A stretch of 11,287 nt of DNA from CAYRZF01 sp964428805 (GTDB lineage: Bacteria > Methylomirabilota > Methylomirabilia > Rokubacteriales > CSP1-6): positions 1 to 11,287 of the forward strand of contig CAYRZF010000069.1 of assembly GCA_964428805.1 (NCBI GenBank). Reading direction: 5' to 3'. The notes beneath the pieces were generated by a model. It was not told the DNA's origin. It made no database searches and was given only the letters and a program-made list of their open reading frames with translations. The translations under genes were made by a program, and so were the position numbers. Numbering within the stretch: position 1 is the stretch's first letter; the number at the start of each line of letters is the position of its first letter. Below are positions 1-7,045 of this stretch, in pieces.

Positions 1-1073
1 AGGGGGGCGACGCCCAGCGATAGCGCGATCCCGTTCACCTGTTTGACGAGAGCCGGGGCCAGCGGGATTCCCTCCACCAGCCGCCGCCGCTCGCACTCGG
101 GCTCGGGCTCGCCGGCCGTGTAGATCCGTTCCTCTCCCTCCGCCTTCGGAGATTCCTTGAGCGCGCGCAGCATATCATCCATGTCAGCCTTGAACTCCTC
201 GATGGGCCGGAAGCGGGCCGGGTCGATCGCGGCGAAGCAGTGGCCGACGTTGTGAAGCTTTTGTTCGGGCATATCGCTGCGAAAAAAGAGATTCCCGTAC
301 ACGGCGCCGCTCAGCACGCCCGACAGGATGTCCACCATCACGCCGAGCCCGTAGCCCTTATGGCCGCCGAGGGCACGGCTTCCTCCCAGGGGGGAAAGCA
401 GGCGATGGGCCAGCGCGACCTTCGGGTCCGTGGTCGGCCGACCGGCGGCATCCACCGCCCAGCCCTCCGGGATGGGCTTTCCCCACCGTGAGGCGATCCT
501 GAGCTTGCCGATGGCGGCGGTGGTCGTGGCCATGTCCAGGACGAAGGGGGTCTGGGTTCCCGCGGGCGCTGCGACGCTGATGGGGTTGGTGCTGAGCATC
601 GGAGCACGTCCGAAGGTGGGGACCATGGCCACGTAGGGGGAGTTGGTCGTGGCGAGGCCGACCATGTCGTGCGCCAGGGCCATCATCGAGTAGTTGGCGG
701 CCGCGCCGAAATGATTGGAGTTCCGGACGGCCACGATTCCGACTCCGAAGGTTCGGGCCTTGGCGATGGCCAGGTCCATGGCCACGCTCGAGGGATAATA
801 GCCGAGCCCTTTCTGCCCATCGAGCAGGGCCGTGGCGAGGTCGTCCCTGGCCGTCTTGGGTTCAGCCGCCGGGTCGATGAATCCGCCCTGGATCCACTCG
901 ACGTAGCGGGGGAGCATCCCGATGCCGTGGGAGTCCACGCCGCGCAGGTCCGTCCGGACCATGAGCCGCACCGTGGGCTCGAGGATGTGCCGGGGCATCC
1001 CGAGCGCCCCGAGGACATCGGAGATGAACTCGCCAAGGCGGGCGTGGTGGATCGTAACGGGAGTCTCTTCCAT
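1..1073 (-). CDS. Ldh/MDH2-family NAD(P)-dependent 2-hydroxyacid dehydrogenase (3' end cut by window)
   Basis: The reading frame is open from the start to the window edge, giving 357 residues; the family is usually 340-365 aa, so only a few C-terminal residues should be missing. Visible family motifs are DSHG at residues 47-50, NSNHFG around His121 and GGHKGYG at 236-242. The fold is that of malate/L-sulfolactate/ureidoglycolate dehydrogenases (PF02615), unrelated to classical LDH. The enzyme would reversibly oxidise a 2-hydroxy acid to a 2-oxo acid with NAD(P) in the cytoplasm; the substrate cannot be told from sequence. AAGGAG lies just upstream and overlaps the npdG stop as TAAGGAG. A GTG at 1076, immediately before the ATG and in frame, has slightly better spacing and is an alternative start. 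The gene follows npdG by 14 bases and is surely co-transcribed with it. Confidence 0.9.
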   Translation of the reverse strand, partial: MEETPVTIHHARLGEFISDVLGALGMPRHILEPTVRLMVRTDLRGVDSHGIGMLPRYVEWIQGGFIDPAAEPKTARDDLATALLDGQKGLGYYPSSVAMDLAIAKARTFGVGIVAVRNSNHFGAAANYSMMALAHDMVGLATTNSPYVAMVPTFGRAPMLSTNPISVAAPAGTQTPFVLDMATTTAAIGKLRIASRWGKPIPEGWAVDAAGRPTTDPKVALAHRLLSPLGGSRALGGHKGYGLGVMVDILSGVLSGAVYGNLFFRSDMPEQKLHNVGHCFAAIDPARFRPIEEFKADMDDMLRALKESPKAEGEERIYTAGEPEPECERRRLVEGIPLAPALVKQVNGIALSLGVAP

Positions 1074-1087
1074 CACGATCGGACTCC

Positions 1088-1732
1088 TTAGATCCCGGTA
1101 ATCTTGATCCCCGAGTTCTTGATCTTGTAGCGGCGGTTGATTGTCGCGAGCAGCGCCGTAACCCCTTCAAGGGGTCCGGCGTTCGCGAGCGGCCCCACGT
1201 CCAGGACCCTGAGCCCCAGACTCTTGCCGAGCTCGGCGACCGTCGCCTTCGCCGACGGGTTATCGCCGCACAGCAGAAGGTCGCAGTCGATCGGATGGTC
1301 GGAGGCCAGCTCATGGGCGGCGATGTGATGGAAGGCCGCCACCACCATGGCCTCGGGGCCGAGCAGCGCCTGCGCCTCCTCGGCCGCCGAGCCGATCGGC
1401 GGAGGGGTGAACAGGCGACCGCTGCCGAGCGTGAGCGGGACGACGGCGCTCACGACCGGTTTCCCCCGGCAGGCCTCTTTCACCTCGGGGAGCGTGGCGG
1501 ACAGTCCGTGGGCGGGAAGAGTGAGCACAACCACCGCGGCGGCCGCGGCGGCGTCACGGTTGGTCATGCCGAGGACGGACGCGCCTCGGACCCGCGCGCC
1601 CAGCTGGGCGGCCTTCGTCTGAGCGCGCGCGGCGTCGCGCGAGCCGATGACGATCTCGTGTCCGGCCTGGGCCCAGCGGAGCCCGAGCCCCGCGCCCTCC
1701 GGCCCGGTCCCTCCCAGAATCGCTATCTTCAT
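1088..1732 (-). CDS. npdG: NADPH-dependent F420 reductase (F420:NADP oxidoreductase homologue)
   Basis: This 214-aa protein begins MKIAILGGTGPEGAG, the Rossmann glycine-rich loop typical of F420:NADP oxidoreductases (residues 7-15). It continues with HEIVIGSRD at 25-33, where Ser31 and Arg32 are placed to bind the NADP 2'-phosphate. From memory it follows the Archaeoglobus Fno pattern throughout: a GMTN-AA-VVVLT segment, VVSAVVPL, VVAAFHHIAA, LLLCGDN, LDVGPLAN and a final SGIKITG. The family moves hydride between F420H2 and NADP+ in the cytoplasm. The frame stays open to 1819, but the extra residues are not family-like, so the ATG at 1732 is chosen. It has no strong Shine-Dalgarno sequence and sits just behind a GC-rich hairpin. 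Some bacterial homologues in F420-free organisms may act on other substrates, so the F420 role is inferred from the family. Confidence 0.88.
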   Translation of the reverse strand: MKIAILGGTGPEGAGLGLRWAQAGHEIVIGSRDAARAQTKAAQLGARVRGASVLGMTNRDAAAAAAVVVLTLPAHGLSATLPEVKEACRGKPVVSAVVPLTLGSGRLFTPPPIGSAAEEAQALLGPEAMVVAAFHHIAAHELASDHPIDCDLLLCGDNPSAKATVAELGKSLGLRVLDVGPLANAGPLEGVTALLATINRRYKIKNSGIKITGI

Positions 1733-1738
1733 TTCACT

Positions 1739-1764
1739 CGGAGGGGGACTCCGCCCCCCTTCCG
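1739..1764. repeat. GC-rich imperfect inverted repeat next to the npdG start
   Basis: CGGA-GGGGG pairs with CCCCC-TCCG across a short loop, with one unpaired base in the right arm. In the npdG transcript it would end about seven bases before the ATG, so it may control access to the start codon. It may also be a dispersed REP-type element. Confidence 0.6.
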
Positions 1765-1787
1765 ATTCCTCCCCCCAGAACAGGATT

Positions 1788-1806
1788 GCGCGGGCGTAGC
1801 CCGCGC
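1788..1806. repeat. Perfect 8-bp hairpin GCGCGGGC-GTA-GCCCGCGC
   Basis: The two 8-base arms are exact reverse complements around a 3-base loop. It lies in the npdG-sigma divergent region, inside the predicted npdG leader. No T-run follows on either strand, so it is not an intrinsic terminator. Confidence 0.75.
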
Positions 1807-1824
1807 TCGAAAGGGACAAGATCG

Positions 1825-1840
1825 AGATGATTCGTCATCT
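1825..1840. repeat. Perfect 6-bp hairpin AGATGA-TTCG-TCATCT
   Basis: Six-base arms flank a four-base loop (TTCG on plus, CGAA on minus). It is the second of four inverted repeats met when reading the predicted npdG leader. It could be a protein-binding dyad or an RNA hairpin. Confidence 0.6.
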
Positions 1841-1846
1841 ACCGGT

Positions 1847-1856
1847 GGTCCGGACC
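1847..1856. repeat. Perfect 10-bp palindrome GGTCCGGACC
   Basis: This is a self-complementary site just downstream of the predicted npdG promoter (-10 at 1869-1874), where a repressor dimer could bind. The flanks extend the dyad imperfectly. Confidence 0.4.
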
Positions 1857-1868
1857 GCCATGCGGCGG

Positions 1869-1898
1869 ATTATGGCACACGGCCGCAAGATAGATCAA
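1869..1898 (-). promoter_or_regulatory. Candidate sigma-70 promoter for npdG-ldh
   Basis: Read on the minus strand, TTGATC (1898-1893, 4 of 6 consensus matches) and CATAAT (1874-1869, 5 of 6) are separated by 18 bases. Transcription would start near 1862, leaving a leader of about 130 bases before the npdG ATG. It overlaps the region upstream of the divergent sigma gene, so the two transcripts may affect each other. Confidence 0.4.
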
Positions 1899-1913
1899 CG
1901 CCCCGTGAACGCA

Positions 1914-1939
1914 GGAAAAGTTGCGCAGGTCCCGCGTTT
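1914..1939 (+). promoter_or_regulatory. Candidate ECF-type autoregulatory promoter for the sigma gene
   Basis: GGAAA (1914-1918) and CGTTT (1935-1939) are separated by 16 bases, resembling the GGAAC/TGAAAC-N16-CGT pattern read by many ECF sigma factors. Transcription would start a few bases before the ATG at 1956, giving a very short leader. That fits the lack of a Shine-Dalgarno sequence there. Confidence 0.3.
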
Positions 1940-1955
1940 CGCCCATGATGACAGA

Positions 1956-2546
1956 ATGGAGCGGGAACTTGCCGCGCCCCGCGCTGTCCAACCCAGCGAC
2001 AGGGCTTTCGATGATCTGCCGCTGGTCGAATCGCTGAGGCGGGGAGAGCCGGAGGCCTTTGAGAGGCTTGTGCTGGCCTATCAGCACCGGGTTTTCAGCA
2101 TCGCGCTCCGGATGCTCGCTGATCGGGGCGAGGCCGAGGAGGTGGCCCAGGAGGTTTTCCTGCGCGTTCACCGCTCGATCCGGGGCTTTCGAGGCGAGGC
2201 CAAGCTTTCCACCTGGCTTTACGCGATCACCTCTCGCCTCTGCCTGAACCGGCTGAAATCCCCGAGCCGCGCTCGTCGGGTCGGCGAGACGGCGTTGGCG
2301 CGAATGGCCAGTGATCATCCGAATCCGGACGTGACCTTCGAGGCGTCCGAGGTCGAGGCGGCGCTTCACCGGGCCATCGCGGAATTGGACGACGAGCAGC
2401 GAATCGTCGTCGTCCTGCGGGACCTGCACGGGCTGGCCTATGAGGAGATCGCTGCGGCCCTGGAGCTTCCGCTCAACACAGTCCGCTCGCGCTTGCACCG
2501 CGCGCGGATGGCGCTGAGGCAGCGCCTGGAGCCGTACCTGTCATGA
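1956..2546 (+). CDS. ECF-family RNA polymerase sigma factor (RpoE-like)
   Basis: A 196-aa protein with the two domains of a group-4 sigma factor. Region 2 is at about residues 37-105, with the recognisable GEAEEVAQEVFLRVH stretch and STWLYAITSRLCLNRL. A linker follows, then region 4 at about 135-190, with LDDEQRIVVVLRDLHGLAYE and a helix-turn-helix ending NTVRSRLHRARMALR. It would direct RNA polymerase to a small stress regulon. The frame is open back to 1827, but those extra residues do not resemble a sigma factor and cross the inverted repeats, so the ATG at 1956 (MERELAAPR) is preferred; no clear ribosome site precedes it. The stop overlaps the next start as ATGA, coupling translation to the anti-sigma factor. 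The signal sensed is unknown. Confidence 0.92.
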   Translation: MERELAAPRAVQPSDRAFDDLPLVESLRRGEPEAFERLVLAYQHRVFSIALRMLADRGEAEEVAQEVFLRVHRSIRGFRGEAKLSTWLYAITSRLCLNRLKSPSRARRVGETALARMASDHPNPDVTFEASEVEAALHRAIAELDDEQRIVVVLRDLHGLAYEEIAAALELPLNTVRSRLHRARMALRQRLEPYLS

Positions 2547-3460
2547 ACTGTCACGAGGCCCGTGGGCTGTTTTCCGCTAAGGTGGACGATCTTGCCACGC
2601 GCGAGCAGCGCTCGGCTCTGGACGGCCACCTTCAGCGCTGCGCCGACTGTGCCCGCGAGTGGGAGCGCTTCCGCCAGACCGTCGGCCTGCTCCACTCCGT
2701 CACCGAGGCGCGGGCTCCTGCTGGTTTCGCCCGTCGCGTGGTCGCGGCGGCCCCCCCGGAGCGGTGGCATCGGCGCCTGCTCCGCGGCATTTTCCTGCCG
2801 CTCCACGTGAAGCTCCCGCTGGAGGCTGCCGCCCTCGTCCTGGTCTCGACCCTGGTGATTGTCCTCTATCGCCAGACCCCCGAATTCCAGCGGGCCGTCG
2901 AGGCGCCGCCGAGCCCGGGAGTAACGGCGGCCGCCCCTCAGTCCCCGCCAGAGGTCGCCCAGTCTGAGGCGTCCCGGCGGCCCGGCGAGTCCGGTTCGGC
3001 TTCTCAGGCGATGCCGCTGGCCGGTCCGCCACAGGGTGCCCTTCAGGATGTCAAGGAGAAGGATCGGCTGGAGAAGAAGCCAGAGGCGGCGCCGGCGGAG
3101 CCGGAATCGGTTGGCGGTCGGATGGACGCCTCGCGCGAGGCTCGCAAGTCCGCTGCTCCAGCGGCGGAGCGGAAGCTCGCGGCCCGGGCTCAGGGGCCGT
3201 TCCATTTGCTCGGGCTCTTGCGGCCGACGAACCGCGAAGGCCTCGACAGCCAGCTCGGCGATCTCGTGAAGCAGGTAGGGGGAATCCTGGTCCGCGACGC
3301 CGAGCGCGTGGGGCCAGGGAGCATTGTCGAGGTGGTCGTGCCGCGCGACGCGTACCCCCGGCTCCTGGCCGGCCTCCGCCAGATCGGCGACTTTACCGTG
3401 GAGACCCGCGCCCGGACCCTGCCCGACCAGATGCGGATCGGCATTCGAATCGCCGAGTGA
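2543..3460 (+). CDS. Transmembrane anti-sigma factor with zf-HC2 zinc finger
   Basis: A 305-aa membrane protein. Residues 1-40 form an anti-sigma zinc finger with Cys3 and H29-x3-C33-x2-C36, the ZAS/zf-HC2 pattern that clamps the partner sigma factor. One membrane segment lies at about 93-109 (LEAAALVLVSTLVIVLY). A Pro/Ala/Glu-rich, low-complexity region at about 115-215 is probably extended in the periplasm. A folded C-terminal domain at about 220-305 contains GLDSQLGDLVKQVGGILV and IVEVVVPRDAYPRLLAGL, resembling the DUF2275-type tail of such regulators. The gene overlaps the sigma gene by four bases, the usual arrangement for a cognate pair. The periplasmic domain is the likely sensor, but its signal is not evident. 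Confidence 0.88.
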   Translation: MNCHEARGLFSAKVDDLATREQRSALDGHLQRCADCAREWERFRQTVGLLHSVTEARAPAGFARRVVAAAPPERWHRRLLRGIFLPLHVKLPLEAAALVLVSTLVIVLYRQTPEFQRAVEAPPSPGVTAAAPQSPPEVAQSEASRRPGESGSASQAMPLAGPPQGALQDVKEKDRLEKKPEAAPAEPESVGGRMDASREARKSAAPAAERKLAARAQGPFHLLGLLRPTNREGLDSQLGDLVKQVGGILVRDAERVGPGSIVEVVVPRDAYPRLLAGLRQIGDFTVETRARTLPDQMRIGIRIAE

Positions 3461-3464
3461 TATG

Positions 3465-3515
3465 CCCCTCACCTCTTCTCCTCTCCCCAGTGGGGAGAGG
3501 AGAAGAGGTGAGGGG
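3465..3515. repeat. Perfect inverted repeat with 24-bp arms and 3-base loop
   Basis: The left arm (3465-3488, starting CCCCTCACC) and the right arm (3492-3515, ending GGTGAGGGG) are exact reverse complements around AGT. It begins five bases after the anti-sigma stop. The arms are purine-only or pyrimidine-rich tracts like the CTCTCCCC/GGGGAGAG REP-type elements scattered in many GC-rich genomes. No T-run follows, so it is better seen as an attenuator, an mRNA-stabilising stem or a dispersed repeat than as a terminator. Confidence 0.9.
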
Positions 3516-3566
3516 GGAACTTTCGCTCCTCTGCGCTGTCTAACCGGGCAGACAATCCATTTCACC

Positions 3567-3573
3567 AAGGAGG
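3567..3573 (+). promoter_or_regulatory. Strong ribosome binding site AAGGAGG
   Basis: A near-perfect Shine-Dalgarno sequence eight bases before the ATG at 3582 fixes the DUF4139 start, against a much longer open frame reaching back to 3324 through the hairpin. Confidence 0.85.
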
Positions 3574-3581
3574 AGCGAACG

Positions 3582-5000
3582 ATGCGAAGGCTGTTGGTGT
3601 TACTTACCCTTGTCGTAAGCCTTGCTGCAGGGGGGACCGCCTGGTCCCGGCCTGAGCCGGGGGGTCAGGCCGTCACCCAGCAGGATCAGCGCGACCTTGC
3701 CCTCACGATTTACAATGGCAACCTGGGCCTCGTGAAGGACATTCGCGAGGTACGCCTCCCCGCCGGCAGCGGCCGGGTCCAATTCATGGATGTCGCCGCC
3801 CAGATCGATCCCACCAGCGTGCATCTCAAGTCATTGACCGACCCGGCGGGACTGAAGGTGTTGGAGCAGAACTACGAGTACGATCTCCTCTCGATCCAGA
3901 AGCTCATGGAAAAGTACGTGGGGCGAAAGGTCCGGCTCTATCAGGGCAACGGTTCATACCTCGAGGGGACGCTCCTGTCCACCAATGGCCCCGTCTACGA
4001 GATCAACGGACAGATCTACATGGGCCACTACGGAACCGTGGTGCTTCCCTCGCTTCCCGAGAACCTCGTGTCCCATCCGACGCTCGTCTGGCTGCTGAGG
4101 AATCAGAAAGAAACCTCCCAGCGCATCGAAGCCTCTTACCTGACCGGAGGGATCACCTGGAAGGCCGACTACGTGATGGTCCTGAACGGGGCCGACGACC
4201 GCGCCGATCTATCGGGGTGGGTAACGATCGACAACAAGAGCGGGGCGACCTACCGGGATGCGGCGCTGAAGCTGGTGGCCGGGGACATCCACCGGGCGGT
4301 CGAGCGCGACCGGGGGCGGCGGGCGCTGGAGCTGGCGGCGAAGGCCGGGGCGGCGGAGCCCAGCCGCGAGTTCACCTCGGAGGGCTTCTTCGAGTATCAC
4401 CTCTATTCCCTCGACGGCCGCACCACGATCAAGGATAACCAGACGAAGCAGCTCTCGCTCATGGCGGCGAACGGTGTCCCGGTCGCCAAGCAGCTCCTCT
4501 ACTACGGGGCCCAGGACTACTACCGAAGCGCGTACGGGACTCCGATCTCGAACCAGAAGGTGAGCGTGTTCCTGGAGATCGCCAACAGCCAGGCCAACAA
4601 CCTCGGGGTTCCGCTTCCGAAGGGGAAGGTCCGCGTGTACAAGGCCGACCGGTCCGGGAGCCAGCAGTTCATCGGCGAGGACTGGATTGACCATACGCCC
4701 AAGGACGAGCGCGTGAAGATCAAAATGGGGGAGGCCTTCGACGTGGTGGGCGAGCGCATCCAGAAGGACTGGAAGAAGATCGGCTGGGGGCTGTACGAGG
4801 TGGAGTGGGAGATCTCGCTCCGGAACCACAAGAAGGAGGACGTGACCGTGACCGTCGTCGAGCCGGTGCCGGGGGACTGGGAAGTACTCCGCTCCACCCA
4901 TCCGCACGAGAAGGTCGAAGCCCACACCCTCCGCTACCGCATCCCCGTCCCGAAGGAAAGTGCGGCGAAGCTCACGTACCGCGTGCGGGTGCGCTTCTAG
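3582..5000 (+). CDS. Secreted DUF4139 domain-containing protein
   Basis: A 472-aa protein with an N-terminal signal peptide (MRRLLVLLTLVVSLAAGGTA, cleavage near residues 18-23), so it acts outside the cytoplasmic membrane. The mature part has an N-terminal beta-rich section (LTIYNGNLGLVKDIREVRLP; VHLKSLTDPAGLKVLEQNYE) and a C-terminal DUF4139 region. The latter ends in VTVVEPVPGDWEVL, the family hallmark of a beta-sandwich closing with a PVPKE-x-LTYRVRV strand. DUF4139 proteins, some labelled mucoidy-inhibitor MuiA-like, have no established biochemical role. The gene lies 121 bases after the sigma/anti-sigma pair, on the same strand but beyond the hairpin. It is a plausible output gene of that regulator, although it has its own strong ribosome site. 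Its TAG stop overlaps the stop of the convergent gene. Confidence 0.85.
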   Translation: MRRLLVLLTLVVSLAAGGTAWSRPEPGGQAVTQQDQRDLALTIYNGNLGLVKDIREVRLPAGSGRVQFMDVAAQIDPTSVHLKSLTDPAGLKVLEQNYEYDLLSIQKLMEKYVGRKVRLYQGNGSYLEGTLLSTNGPVYEINGQIYMGHYGTVVLPSLPENLVSHPTLVWLLRNQKETSQRIEASYLTGGITWKADYVMVLNGADDRADLSGWVTIDNKSGATYRDAALKLVAGDIHRAVERDRGRRALELAAKAGAAEPSREFTSEGFFEYHLYSLDGRTTIKDNQTKQLSLMAANGVPVAKQLLYYGAQDYYRSAYGTPISNQKVSVFLEIANSQANNLGVPLPKGKVRVYKADRSGSQQFIGEDWIDHTPKDERVKIKMGEAFDVVGERIQKDWKKIGWGLYEVEWEISLRNHKKEDVTVTVVEPVPGDWEVLRSTHPHEKVEAHTLRYRIPVPKESAAKLTYRVRVRF

Positions 5001-7045
5001 GCCTCGACCGCCCGCACCTCGACGCGCGCCTGGTAGGCAGCCTGGCCGCCGGGAATGCGGAAATCCAGTCCCTCGCTCGCCAGGACCGAGAGGGCGGCCT
5101 CGCCGCTCGTCAGGTGGTTGAGGCCCGCCCAACCGTCCCGCATCCAGACCACTCCCGGGCGCACGTCCTCCGTCACCCGGGCCAGGGCCCGGAACGTTCC
5201 GCGCTGGTTGAAGAGCTCGACCAGTTGTCCCGCGCGCACCCGGCGCGTCTCGGCGTCGATCGGATGAATCCACACTTCCGGATGGGGATCGGCCTTGGCA
5301 AGCGTCGGCAGCGCCTGTCCCGAATCATAGAACGCGTGAAAGGCTGTGAGCGTGCGCCCCTGACGGAACTCGAGCCCGAACTGGGCCGCCTCCGCCGCGT
5401 CTTCATGGGGAGTAAAAACCGGCAGCGGGGGAAGGCCCAGTGCCGCCGCCCGCTCGGAGTAGAACTCGACCTTGCTGGAGGGCGTGTGATAGTGGTGCTC
5501 GGGGTAGGCGATGTGGGACAGGCGGCTGCGCTCGATGAAGCCACCGCGCGCCCGGAGCCCGGCGACCGTCAACGTGCCGTTGTGCTGGGGGGCGAGGTAG
5601 GTGTTGACGTACGCTTCCTCGTCGGCCCAGGGGAAGAAGTCCGCGATTTTCAGCCGCTCAGCCAACCGGCGCAGGATCCAGATCAATGGCCGCGTCTCCC
5701 CCTCCGGTTCCAGGGCCTTTTCCATGAAATACAGATGGGTGGCCGTGTCCTTCAGCCCGATCTCTTCCAGCCACGCCGTCCCGGGAAGCACCACATCGGC
5801 GGCGCGCCTCACCGTTTCGTTGGCGAAGAGGTCGTATGCGACGACCAGCCCGACCTTGTCCAGGTCGCGCTCGATCGCGCCGGCGTCGGAAAACGAGGAG
5901 AGCAGGTTGGTGCCCAGGAGGATCAGCACGTCCAGCCCGTTGTCGGCAATGCATTGCGCGATGGAGGGCATGTGGCTGGGCACGTACCGCCCGGGAGGAC
6001 GCTGGTCGGCGGCCGCGAGATCGGCGTAGGTGTCGCCGTGGGGGAACCCCCGGTGGCGCGGGCCCAGGCCGCCGCCCGCGATCCCCAACTGGCCGGTCAG
6101 GGCCGGAAGGGTGGCGATCGCGCGTGAGGCCTGCCAGCCGTGGCGGTGCTTGTACATCGAGCTGCCACCCACCAGGATCATGGCGGGGATCCGGTGCCCA
6201 TAGAGGCGAGCCAGGTGGCGGATCTGGTCGGGCAGGAGGCCCGTATGGGCGGCGGCCCATTCAGGAGTGAACTCTCCGAGATGCCGAGCGTAGCGATCGA
6301 AGCCGACCGTGTGCTCGGCGATGAAGCGCGGATCGGTCAGCCCTTCCGCCACGAGCACGTGCGCCATCGCCAACGCCATCGCCGCGTCGGTGCCCGGACG
6401 GATCAGGTACACCTCGTCGGCGTGGCGCGCGGCTTCGGCGCGCCGCACGTCGATGGCGATCACGCGCGCGCCGCGCTTGCGCGCGGCGATGAGATGGGGC
6501 GCCGTGGTGGGCTGGCTGGCGAGGTTCGCCCCCCACAGGATGATGAGGTTTGAGTTCGCTGCCATGTCCTCTTTCGTGTTGGTTTCGAGGATCCCCGTGA
6601 TGGCCAACCCGTAGGCGCCGAGGGCCCAGCAGACGATGGCGGGATTCCAGACCTGAAACCCGCCCAGGTGCCCGAAGCGCATGATGAGCGGCCGGTTGAT
6701 GCCGGTGACGAGCGCGCCGTGCCCGAGCCAGAGGCCGACGCGCTCCCGGGTCGTGCCTCCCATCTTCTGCGCGATCCGGTCGAGCGCCTCGTCCCACGAC
6801 ACGGGCTGCCAGCGATTTTCGCCCCGGCGCCCGGCGCGAACGAGCGGCGTACGCAGGCGGCGCGGATTGTTGAAGATCTCGGGGGTCGCGCGTCCGCGGA
6901 TACAGAGAAAGCCCTGGCTGTCAGGGTTCTCGCGGTCCCCCGTGATCCCCACCAGCCGGCCGGCGTCCGAGACCTCCACCCGCATCCCGCAGTAGGTCGG
7001 GTGGCAGTTGATGGGGCACAGGGTGCGCACCTGCCGGTTACCCAT
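4997..7045 (-). CDS. Molybdopterin-dependent oxidoreductase (DMSO reductase superfamily, cytoplasmic)
   Basis: A 682-aa catalytic subunit. The N-terminal [4Fe-4S] site is C10-x3-C14-x4-C19-x28-C48 (LCPINCHPTYCG ... FLCIRG), slightly wider than the usual C-x2-C-x3-C. Cys139 in NPAIVCWALGAYG is placed where the Mo-ligating residue of acetylene hydratase- and formate dehydrogenase-like enzymes sits. LIILWGANLASQPT and ARVIAIDVRRAEAARHAD bind the pterin dinucleotide, and a C-terminal molydop_binding domain covers about 570-680. No Tat or Sec signal is present, so the enzyme should stay in the cytoplasm. The ATG at 7045 has GGAGG five bases upstream; the frame stays open to 7159 but that extension lies inside PAP2. 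The substrate is unknown, and no small Fe-S or membrane subunit is adjacent. It overlaps the PAP2 gene by eight bases. Confidence 0.92.
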   Translation of the reverse strand: MGNRQVRTLCPINCHPTYCGMRVEVSDAGRLVGITGDRENPDSQGFLCIRGRATPEIFNNPRRLRTPLVRAGRRGENRWQPVSWDEALDRIAQKMGGTTRERVGLWLGHGALVTGINRPLIMRFGHLGGFQVWNPAIVCWALGAYGLAITGILETNTKEDMAANSNLIILWGANLASQPTTAPHLIAARKRGARVIAIDVRRAEAARHADEVYLIRPGTDAAMALAMAHVLVAEGLTDPRFIAEHTVGFDRYARHLGEFTPEWAAAHTGLLPDQIRHLARLYGHRIPAMILVGGSSMYKHRHGWQASRAIATLPALTGQLGIAGGGLGPRHRGFPHGDTYADLAAADQRPPGRYVPSHMPSIAQCIADNGLDVLILLGTNLLSSFSDAGAIERDLDKVGLVVAYDLFANETVRRAADVVLPGTAWLEEIGLKDTATHLYFMEKALEPEGETRPLIWILRRLAERLKIADFFPWADEEAYVNTYLAPQHNGTLTVAGLRARGGFIERSRLSHIAYPEHHYHTPSSKVEFYSERAAALGLPPLPVFTPHEDAAEAAQFGLEFRQGRTLTAFHAFYDSGQALPTLAKADPHPEVWIHPIDAETRRVRAGQLVELFNQRGTFRALARVTEDVRPGVVWMRDGWAGLNHLTSGEAALSVLASEGLDFRIPGGQAAYQARVEVRAVEA

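Noticed and set aside
1827..1955. N-terminal extension of the sigma factor back to 1827
   Set aside because: The extra 43 residues do not resemble a sigma factor and overlap inverted repeats and the candidate promoters.
3465..3515. Intrinsic terminator after the anti-sigma gene
   Set aside because: The hairpin is strong but is followed by GGGGGGAACTTT-like sequence on plus and not by a T-run.
2438..3568. 376-aa minus-strand open frame
   Set aside because: Antisense to the anti-sigma gene, low complexity, and no family resemblance.
3324..3581. N-terminal extension of DUF4139 back to 3324
   Set aside because: It overlaps the anti-sigma gene and the long hairpin; the ATG at 3582 has a strong ribosome site and starts a signal peptide.
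4209..5273. 354-aa minus-strand open frame
   Set aside because: Antisense to DUF4139, with shadow composition of a GC-rich gene.
4805..6127. 440-aa plus-strand open frame
   Set aside because: Antisense shadow of the molybdoenzyme; Arg/Gly/Pro-rich with no family motif.
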